DNA of 64,000 nucleotides from Streptomyces antibioticus. Its GTDB lineage: Bacteria; Actinomycetota; Actinomycetes; Streptomycetales; Streptomycetaceae. Positions 58,196 through 64,000 of this stretch are shown here, piece after piece. Every line of letters begins with the position of its first letter. The stretch's first letter is position 1. Both the position numbers and the translations under genes were made by a program. Location: NCBI RefSeq assembly GCF_002019855.1, contig NZ_CM007717.1, positions 7,077,750-7,141,749 of the forward strand. The letters run 5' to 3'. A model generated the notes under the pieces. It searched no databases, was not told where the DNA came from, and was given only the letters and a program-made list of their open reading frames with translations.

Positions 58196-59017
58196 TCAGC
58201 ACGGCTTTCGCCACACCCCCAGTTCCAGGCGCTTCCGCATCGACGACAGGTTCAGGCGGCGGGACTCGGTGCAGAACGTGCTGTTGGGTTCCGCGTATTC
58301 GACGTGGAAGACCGCCTTGCCGGCCTTGATGAAGGGGGACAGGCGGGCGCACTCGTCGAACTCGGCGCACTCCTCGTTGACTGCGAAGTCGAAGTGGGGG
58401 AGGAGCTGCGGGATTTGCGGGAGGTCGTTCTTGAGGCCGACCGAGAGGCCGCGGGCGTGGGCGATGTCGGCGATCATGCGGTTGTAGCGGAGCTGGTCGC
58501 GGGCGGTGAGGGGGAAGCCGGTGTCGTTGGAGTAGCCCTCCACCAGGTCGGGTTCCACCGCGTCGAAGCCCTTCTCGGCGCACATGTCGAAGCGGTGCTC
58601 CATGATCGGGCGCAGTACCGAGATCTTCCGGATGTCCAGCCAGCGTTCGCCCGACCAGCCGTTGGCGCCGCCGAGCACCGACCGGGGGAAGTCGGCGTGG
58701 TCGGGGCGGAAGTCCTCCCAGGCGCCGACGTTGATGTAGCAGATGACCTTGCGGCCGTCGCGGTGCAGCCGGGCCACGTCCGCCGCCGTGTTCTCGAAGC
58801 CGTCGATGTCGTAGACCGGTACGTCCACCGACGGGTCGACCGGGCCGTCCAGTTGCCACTGCCAGGCCAGGCCCGGGCGGGGCTGCCAGCGTGGTTTCCC
58901 CTTCGGAGGGGGTGTGGCACCGTCCCCGCCTCCGCCGTCTCCGCCGCCCGTGCCGGAACAGCCGGCCAAGGCCAGCGCGCTCGCCAGCAGCATCGCCCTC
59001 AGCGTGTAGTACCTCAT
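58196..59017 (-). CDS. GH114-like glycoside hydrolase lipoprotein
   Basis: A protein of 273 residues. The signal peptide ends at a lipobox, LALAGC, then a Gly-rich linker follows. The TIM barrel contains WQWQLDGPVDPSVDVPVYDIDGF, VICYINVGAWEDFRPD, DIRKISVLRPIM, GFDAVEPDLVEGYSND (acidic pair) and SVGLKNDLPQ, characteristic of endo-alpha-1,4-polygalactosaminidase (GH114). It is anchored outside the membrane and would cleave galactosamine-containing polymer. Its start overlaps the neighbouring gene (ATGA). Confidence 0.88.
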   Translation of the reverse strand: MRYYTLRAMLLASALALAGCSGTGGGDGGGGDGATPPPKGKPRWQPRPGLAWQWQLDGPVDPSVDVPVYDIDGFENTAADVARLHRDGRKVICYINVGAWEDFRPDHADFPRSVLGGANGWSGERWLDIRKISVLRPIMEHRFDMCAEKGFDAVEPDLVEGYSNDTGFPLTARDQLRYNRMIADIAHARGLSVGLKNDLPQIPQLLPHFDFAVNEECAEFDECARLSPFIKAGKAVFHVEYAEPNSTFCTESRRLNLSSMRKRLELGVWRKPC

Positions 59018-59676
59018 GACTCCGATCCGGTCAGGGCTGGGGTCAACTCGGCCCAAGGGTTGGGTAGTTCTCCGGTCACCGGGCCGCAGACGGCGGCGCC
59101 CCGCTCGCCCGCGGTGCGTACCGCGAGCGGCACCAGGGCCGCCGGGACGCCGTAGACGAGATGGCACAGCCGTTCCGGCGGATGCCGTGCGGCCCACTCC
59201 GGGCGGCTGAACGCCGAGACGTACGTCGACCAGTGCCCCTCGAAGGTGACGGTCAGGTCGGCGAGCCGGGCGTACCCCGGCGCCGGGTGGACCCCGGGGT
59301 TGAGCACCACCGTCCCGGCGCCCGCCCGGCGCACCGTCCGCACCAGCCGCCGGCAGGCCCACAGCGCCTCCGGTGTCGCCGTCACCTGGTCGAGGAAGCA
59401 GCCGTCGGCCGCGTACCAGTCCTGGTGGCGGCGTACGTCGTCCAGGACGGCGGCGCGCTCGCGCACCCCGTAGTCGGTGTCGACGTACCCGAGGACCCGC
59501 GCGCCCGCCTCCCGCAGAGCGCCGGCGGCCGCGGTGAAGGCCGGGTCGGGGCGCTCGCCGGGACCGTTCGCCGGGTTGAGGATCACACCGTACGTCCGCC
59601 CGGCCGCCTGGATCAGGCGATGCCAGGCGCCCGGATCGTCGGCCGGGTGCACATACAGCGGAATCAGCAGGCTCAC
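59014..59676 (-). CDS. Spherulation-specific family 4 (Spherulin4-like) protein
   Basis: A protein of about 220 residues. LLIPLYVHPADDPGAWHRLIQAA (~1-25), GVILNPANGPGERPD, ARVLGYVDTDYGVR, DGCFLDQVTATPEALW and VLNPGVHPAPGY follow the Spherulin4/Ega3-like TIM-barrel pattern. Spherulin4 proteins are related to GH114/GH135 enzymes acting on galactosaminogalactan-type polymers. GTG 59676 is chosen since the upstream in-frame segment (to 59745) is a run of 9-bp repeats. It overlaps the GH114 gene by ATGA. Confidence 0.83.
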   Translation of the reverse strand: MSLLIPLYVHPADDPGAWHRLIQAAGRTYGVILNPANGPGERPDPAFTAAAGALREAGARVLGYVDTDYGVRERAAVLDDVRRHQDWYAADGCFLDQVTATPEALWACRRLVRTVRRAGAGTVVLNPGVHPAPGYARLADLTVTFEGHWSTYVSAFSRPEWAARHPPERLCHLVYGVPAALVPLAVRTAGERGAAVCGPVTGELPNPWAELTPALTGSES

Positions 59677-59758
59677 GGCGCGCCGTCCGGCGGGAACGGC
59701 GCAGTCAGCGCAGTCAGCAAATTCAGGGCAGTCGGCGCGATCCAAGGCATCGGCGGGC

Positions 59759-60658
59759 TCACCGCGTGCCGTCGGCTTCCCACAGCGCCGCCAGCGCCTC
59801 GTCGAGCGTGTGGACCGGGCGCCAGCCCAGCGCGGCCTCGGCGGCGGCGATGTCCGAACACTGCCAGGACACCTCGCCCGAGCGGACCGAGCGGCCGCCG
59901 TCCGCCGTCTCCTCGATCCGGCCCCGGAACCCGGCCCGCGCCGCGAGGCCCCGCACCAGCTCGCGCACCGGGACCGCCCGGCCCGCGCCGATGTTCAGCA
60001 CCGGCGGCAGCGGAGCGGGGGCCGTGACCGCCCGTTCGACGGCCCGCGCCACGTCGCGTACGTCCACGAAGTCACGGTGGGCGGACAGGTCGCCGAGCCG
60101 CAGCACCGCGTCCGGGCCGCGGTCCGTCTCCCGCAGCAGGGCCGTCAGCCGGCCGGGCAGCCCGGCGGCCGGGGCGCCGGGGCCCACCGGGTTGCCCACC
60201 CGCAGCACCACCGCGTCCAGCCCGGACGCGGTCACCGCGGCCGTGCCCGCCAGCTTCGTCGCCCCGTACGGGCCGGCCGGGGAGGTCGCCGCCGACTCCG
60301 TCACCAGAGTGCCCCGCGCCCCCGGGCCGTACTCGGCGGCCGACCCCAGATGCACCAGCCGGGCCCCCGGCGCCGCCTCGCGCAGCGCCTCGCACAGCAC
60401 CGCCGGTCCGCGCGCGTTGACCTCGGCGAGGGTCACGGCGTCACCGCCGGTCGCGCCCGCGCAGTTGACCACCGCGTCGGGCGCGGCCGCGGCCAGGGTC
60501 TTCGCCAGCTCCTCGGGGCGCGCCGTGGCGAGGTCGACCGGGAACGCGGCGCCGGCGGAGCGGCCGGCGCCCAGGACGCGCGCGCCCGGCAGGACGCGCA
60601 GCCGCTCGGCGACATGGGCACCGAGATATCCGGTGAAGCCCAGGACGAGAATGCGCAT
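59759..60658 (-). CDS. NAD-dependent sugar epimerase/dehydratase
   Basis: An SDR of 299 residues. LGFTGYLGAHVAERLR (GxxGxxG) begins the protein, VNCAGATGG and GPYGATKLAGTAAV (Tyr-Lys active site retained: YGATK) follow, then FVDVRDVARAVERAV. It probably modifies the sugar part of a nucleotide sugar. It forms an operon with the nucleotidyltransferase 60666-61379, ending seven bases from its stop. Confidence 0.88.
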   Translation of the reverse strand: MRILVLGFTGYLGAHVAERLRVLPGARVLGAGRSAGAAFPVDLATARPEELAKTLAAAAPDAVVNCAGATGGDAVTLAEVNARGPAVLCEALREAAPGARLVHLGSAAEYGPGARGTLVTESAATSPAGPYGATKLAGTAAVTASGLDAVVLRVGNPVGPGAPAAGLPGRLTALLRETDRGPDAVLRLGDLSAHRDFVDVRDVARAVERAVTAPAPLPPVLNIGAGRAVPVRELVRGLAARAGFRGRIEETADGGRSVRSGEVSWQCSDIAAAEAALGWRPVHTLDEALAALWEADGTR

Positions 60659-60665
60659 GACGTGC

Positions 60666-61379
60666 TCAGGCTCCCTTGAGCAGATGGGACTTGCGGGTGG
60701 TGAACTCGGCGTTGGCCCGGTCGTAGTCGTCGGGGCGCCCGATGTCCAGCCAGTAGCCGTCGAACTCGTAGGCGTGCGGCTCGTTGCGCGCTCTGATCAG
60801 ATCGAGCACCAACTCGTCGAAGCCCAGCGGGAGTCCGGGCGTGTAGTCGGCCAGGGTGGAGCGCGAGAGGCCGTAGACGCCCATGGAGACGTGGTAGTTC
60901 ATGCTGGGCTTCTCGGTGAAGGCGACCACCTTGGCCGAGTCGGTGGTGAGTACCCCAAAGTCGATGTGCACCTTGCGGGCGTACGTGGCGATGGTCAGCG
61001 GCGCCCCCGACTCCCGGTGGGTGCGCAGGACGTCCGCGTAGTCGAGGTCGGTCAGGATGTCGCCGTTCATCACGAGGAACGTCTCGGGCAGCCGCTCGCG
61101 CAGGGTGAGCAGCGGGCCCATGGTGCCCAGCGGGCTCTCCTCGGTGGCGTAGTCGATCTGCATGCCCCAGGCGGAGCCGTCGCCGACATAGGCGCGGATG
61201 ATCTCGCCGAGGTGGCCGATGGCGATGGTGCAGTGGGTGAAGCCGGCGCCGGCAAGTTGGCGCAGCACGATCTCCAGGATGGCGTGCTGGTCGCCGATGG
61301 GCACGAGCGGCTTGGGCAGCGCGGTGGTGTAGGGCCGCAGCCGGACGCCCTTGCCCCCCGCCAGGATCACTGCGTGCAT
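60666..61379 (-). CDS. Sugar-phosphate nucleotidyltransferase
   Basis: A protein of 237 residues. The signature ILAGGKGVRLRPYTTALPKPLVPI is at the N-terminus, MNGDILTDLDY (~105) carries the catalytic Asp, and FTEKPSMNYHVSMGVYGLS and DGYWLDIGRPDDYDRAN follow. It makes an NDP-sugar from a sugar-1-phosphate and NTP. ATG 61379 is preceded by AAGGAGGAG. It lies between two NDP-sugar SDRs. Confidence 0.92.
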   Translation of the reverse strand: MHAVILAGGKGVRLRPYTTALPKPLVPIGDQHAILEIVLRQLAGAGFTHCTIAIGHLGEIIRAYVGDGSAWGMQIDYATEESPLGTMGPLLTLRERLPETFLVMNGDILTDLDYADVLRTHRESGAPLTIATYARKVHIDFGVLTTDSAKVVAFTEKPSMNYHVSMGVYGLSRSTLADYTPGLPLGFDELVLDLIRARNEPHAYEFDGYWLDIGRPDDYDRANAEFTTRKSHLLKGA

Positions 61380-61394
61380 GGTCTCCTCCTTCTG

Positions 61395-61486
61395 GGAGTT
61401 CTCGGAGTTCAAGGAGCTCTCGGAGTGCTCAGAGTTCTCGGGTACTCGGAGTTCTCGGACTCCTCGGACTCCTCGGACTCCTCGGA
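61395..61486. repeat. 9-bp tandem repeats (GGAGTTCTC / GGACTCCTC)
   Basis: About ten 9-bp units in tandem, with variations: GGAGTTCTC, GGAGTTCAA, GGAGCTCTC, GGAGTGCTC, AGAGTTCTC, GGGTACTC (8), GGAGTTCTC, then GGACTCCTC three times. They fill most of the intergenic gap between the nucleotidyltransferase and the dehydratase genes. Similar 9-bp units (GCAGTCAGC) occur at ~59,701-59,735. Confidence 0.85.
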
Positions 61487-61516
61487 TGTGCTCGCGTGCG
61501 GTGTGCCGGACGGGTG

Positions 61517-62518
61517 TCAGATGTTGTAGATGCCGGTCTTGTAGCGGGCCAGGTTCGCGGGGTCGCGGAAGAACTCGACGGTGTGCGCGAGTCCTTCCTC
61601 CAGGGAGTGCGCGGGCTGCCAGCCGGTGGCCGCGGTGAGCCGGGAGGCGTCCGCGACCAGCCGCATCACCTCGGAGTTGGCGGGCCGGATCCGGGCCTCG
61701 TCCTCGCGGACGTCGAGCGCGGTGTCCATCACCTTGCCGATCAACTGGACCAGATCGCCGACCGAGATCTCCCCGCCGGTCCCGGCGTTGAACGTGCGGC
61801 CCACCACCTGCTCGGCGGGCGCGCTGCCGACGGCGAGGAACGCCTGCGCGGTGTCCTTGACGAAGGTGAAGTCCCGGGTCGGCCGCAGATCGCCGAGCGT
61901 GATCGCCCGTTGCCCGGCGGCGACCTGACCGATGACGGTGGGGATCACGGCACGCATCGACTGGCGCGGACCGAACGTGTTGAACGGCCGCAGCGTCACC
62001 ACGGGCGTGTCGAAGCTGGCGTGGTAGCTGTCGGCCAGCCGGTCCCCGCCCGCCTTCGAAGCGGCGTACGGGGACTGGGTGTTGATCGGATGGTCCTCGG
62101 TGATCGGCACGGTCTGCGCGGTGCCGTAGGTCTCGCTGGTGGAGGTGTGCACCAGCCGGGGCGTGCCCAACGCGCGTACCGCCTCCAGCACGTTGAGGGT
62201 GCCGGTCACATTGGTGTCCACATAGCTGTGCGGCGCCTGGTAGGAGTACGGGATCGCGATCAGCGCGGCCAGATGGTACGCCGTGTCGGCCCCGTCGAGC
62301 AGACCCCGGACCGAGCCCGGGTCCCGGACGTCACCGAGGACGATCTCGACCTGGTCCAGGACGTCGGGGTGCAGGGTCTCCAGCCAGCCGTACGAGGAGA
62401 AGGAGTTGTACTGGGCCATGGCACGGACCCGGTGTCCCGAGGCGACCAGCGCCTCGGTGAGATGGGAGCCGATGAAACCCTCGGCTCCGGTGACGGCGGC
62501 GAGCGGTGTGGCGGTCAA
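61517..62518 (-). CDS. NDP-sugar 4,6-dehydratase-like SDR
   Basis: A protein of 333 residues. TGAEGFIGSHLTEAL starts the domain, then RAMAQYNSFSSYGWLETL, HLAALIAIPYSYQAPHSYVDTN (active-site loop), SPYAASKAGGDRLA (Tyr-Lys), RPFNTFGPRQSMRAVIPT. It resembles the UDP-GlcNAc/GDP-sugar 4,6-dehydratases that start nonulosonate-type or deoxysugar paths. TTG at 62518 is the apparent start, an uncommon codon. It is transcribed with the nucleotidyltransferase on the same strand. Confidence 0.88.
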   Translation of the reverse strand: MTATPLAAVTGAEGFIGSHLTEALVASGHRVRAMAQYNSFSSYGWLETLHPDVLDQVEIVLGDVRDPGSVRGLLDGADTAYHLAALIAIPYSYQAPHSYVDTNVTGTLNVLEAVRALGTPRLVHTSTSETYGTAQTVPITEDHPINTQSPYAASKAGGDRLADSYHASFDTPVVTLRPFNTFGPRQSMRAVIPTVIGQVAAGQRAITLGDLRPTRDFTFVKDTAQAFLAVGSAPAEQVVGRTFNAGTGGEISVGDLVQLIGKVMDTALDVREDEARIRPANSEVMRLVADASRLTAATGWQPAHSLEEGLAHTVEFFRDPANLARYKTGIYNI

Positions 62519-62596
62519 CTCCGTTGTCCTTCCGGTCGGTTGAGTGGGGGGGTTGGGTGAGCCGGCCGTGCAAGGGGCACGGCGGGCGGGTGCCGG

Positions 62597-64000
62597 TCAG
62601 GCGTGCGGCGCGGGACGGCCGAGCCGCCACAGCGCGCACCCGGTGAGACAGAGCGCGGCCGCGCCGCAGCTCAGGGCGAGGGCCGCGCCGGGCCCGGGTG
62701 GCGCGTCGAGCAGGGTGACGGTCCCGGCGCCCGCCGCCGTGGCGAGACAGACGAGCGCGGACGGCCAGGCGGCGCCGAACGCCTGGAGCAGCAGCGCGGT
62801 CCACAGGACGGCCGCGAGCGTGAGCAGGGCGTCGGGCGCGGCGCCGGTCAGCAGGGCGGCCGGCCACAGCGGCAGCACATAGGCCGCCAGACACAGGCCG
62901 AGGATCCCGGCCGACCGCAGCAGGAACCCGGCGGGCGTGGCGGCGGCCCGCAGCGCGGCGACCGACAGGCCCCGGTAGCGGTACAGCAGCCACTCCGCGG
63001 GCCCCATGCTGACGGTCAGCACGATCACCGCGTACGGCTCCCGGCGTCCCTCCAGCAGCACGAGCACCCCGGCCGCCAGCCCGAACAGTCCGTACGGCAG
63101 CGAGCGCAGCGGACTCGGCCGTACGACGCCCGAAGCCGCTGACCCCGAGGCCGCCGCACCGGACGCCGGATTCGCCGCGAGCGCGCTCCACAGCACCCGC
63201 CCGGTCACCGCCAGCGTGGCCAGCAGCGCCAGCGCGGGCAGCCCGGCACGCGCCGCCTCGCCGGGCTCCCACCACGGCAGGACGGCCGCCCCGGCGACCA
63301 GCGGGGTGAGCGCGGCGAGCAGCAGCCGTTCCCGGGCCAGCACCAGCAGCACACCGGCGGCCGCCAGGTACAGCGACTGCGCGGCCACCACCAGGGTCAC
63401 CGGGCCGACCCCGCCGGACACCGCCCCGGCCGCCGTGGCCAGCACCGCTCCGGCTGGCGCGCCGGCCAGCAGCGTCAGGGCCGCCTCCCGCCGTCCTGCC
63501 ACCATCCGCAGATGCGCGCGGTGGCCGAGCGCCTGCCCCCAGGCCCAGGAGACCAGCCCCGCCACGATCAACGCGGAGGCATGGGCCCCCGCGTCCCACA
63601 GCGGCGCGGTGAGCAGATACGCCAGCCCGGGCAGGGCGAACAGCACGCCCCGCAGCAGGCAGCGCACGGTGTCGGGACGCCACGGGTCGGGCCCGCGGGC
63701 CGGTTCCGGGAAGGTCCGCGGGACCCGTTCGTACAGTGCGGCGGCCAGCGAGAACAGATCGGGATGGCCGTACCGCTCCTTGATCGTCCCCGCGGTCAGG
63801 CCCTCCGCCTCCAGCAGCGCGGCCACCTCGTAGGGGTGGACGGCCGGGCCGATGCGGTCGGCGAGGTCGGCGGCGAGCCGGCTGACCGCGTCCTCGTCGG
63901 GGCCGCGCAGGGGCAGCCGGATGGCGAGCGTGCTGTCGTCGAGGGCCCAGCGGGGACGGCGCCGCCGCGGCCGGACGTCGGCCAGCCGCAGCGCCAGGGT
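62597..64000 (-). CDS. Polytopic membrane protein (5' end beyond window)
   Basis: At least 467 residues are visible, and the frame is open to the edge of the window at 64000. The N-terminal cytoplasmic part contains ADLADRIGPAVHPYEVAALLEAEG and IKERYGHPDLFSLAAALYERV. Then about ten or more hydrophobic segments follow (for example LLRGVLFALPGLAYLLTAPLW), ending ALWRLGRPAPHA. It may be an exporter or polysaccharide-related membrane protein given the neighbours. The function is not established. Confidence 0.75.
   Translation of the reverse strand, partial: TLALRLADVRPRRRRPRWALDDSTLAIRLPLRGPDEDAVSRLAADLADRIGPAVHPYEVAALLEAEGLTAGTIKERYGHPDLFSLAAALYERVPRTFPEPARGPDPWRPDTVRCLLRGVLFALPGLAYLLTAPLWDAGAHASALIVAGLVSWAWGQALGHRAHLRMVAGRREAALTLLAGAPAGAVLATAAGAVSGGVGPVTLVVAAQSLYLAAAGVLLVLARERLLLAALTPLVAGAAVLPWWEPGEAARAGLPALALLATLAVTGRVLWSALAANPASGAAASGSAASGVVRPSPLRSLPYGLFGLAAGVLVLLEGRREPYAVIVLTVSMGPAEWLLYRYRGLSVAALRAAATPAGFLLRSAGILGLCLAAYVLPLWPAALLTGAAPDALLTLAAVLWTALLLQAFGAAWPSALVCLATAAGAGTVTLLDAPPGPGAALALSCGAAALCLTGCALWRLGRPAPHA

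Noticed and set aside
61395..61486. Short repeats as possible CRISPR array
   Set aside because: Units are 9 bp, contiguous and without spacers, and no cas gene is nearby.
62331..63683. 450-codon minus-strand frame overlapping the membrane protein
   Set aside because: Arg/Gly/Ala-rich sequence in another frame of the membrane protein gene; the chosen frame has clear hydrophobic segments and continues to the window edge.

Overview
The window reads as a high-GC Streptomyces chromosome. Start codons are often GTG, adjacent genes overlap by 4 nt (GTGA/ATGA), and the host genes are typical of the genus: a secreted CBM-FN3-GH18 chitinase, an Sfp-type phosphopantetheinyl transferase, XRE/ImmA and MmyB-type regulators, a CHAT/TPR protein and NDP-sugar enzymes. 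About two thirds of it (1 to ~41,140) is the right part of a siphovirus-type prophage. The remainder (~41,140-64,000) is host chromosome.

Prophage, left to right. 1-3,850: small genes on both strands, an HNH endonuclease and a cluster of GTCTA-n5-TAGAC operators. 3,913-15,883: packaging and head genes (small and large terminase, portal, MuF-like head protein, scaffold, major capsid, connectors, tail tube, and tail chaperones with a canonical -1 slippery heptamer). A TnpB-type transposon sits inside this operon, between the head-tail connector genes. 15,884-26,331: tape measure protein with an NlpC/P60 domain, Dit-like, Tal-like and fibre proteins. 26,350-34,467: a long run of about 18 tightly overlapping genes on the opposite strand, with three glycosyltransferase-like proteins, two NAD-dependent epimerases, an HNH endonuclease and small zinc-binding or membrane proteins. 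It looks like a glycosylation cassette. 34,658-37,434: lysis genes and a second fibre. 37,500-41,129: small early genes, one interrupted by an in-frame amber codon, a GntR regulator and an XRE repressor with three operator-like sites. No integrase or replication genes are visible, so these and attL should lie left of position 1.

The right prophage end falls inside a host chitinase gene. The reading frame loses homology to ordinary GH18 chitinases near 41,140 and stops a few codons later, which removes the end of the catalytic barrel. DasR-like operators remain upstream of the broken gene.

Three places in the prophage (3,841-3,888; 6,111-6,159; 34,581-34,628) carry a 17-bp near-palindrome, ACCTTCGAWTCGAAGGT. 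They lie just before the terminase operon, the portal operon and the divergent lysis/glycosylation operons. In the two divergent regions the boxes come in pairs spaced exactly 31 bp. This looks like the switch for late gene expression, and no regulator in the window is obviously assigned to it.

Host region. ATP-grasp protein; metallophosphoesterase-PPTase pair; alpha/beta hydrolase; XRE-ImmA/IrrE pair; MmyB-like protein; molybdopterin oxidoreductase; M24 peptidase; LysR regulator with a formate-dehydrogenase-like enzyme; NmrA-like SDR; a three-gene CHAT locus; then a minus-strand group with GH114 and Spherulin-4-like TIM barrels, two NDP-sugar SDRs, a sugar-phosphate nucleotidyltransferase and a polytopic membrane protein cut by the window edge. 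The last group probably makes or remodels an extracellular polysaccharide.
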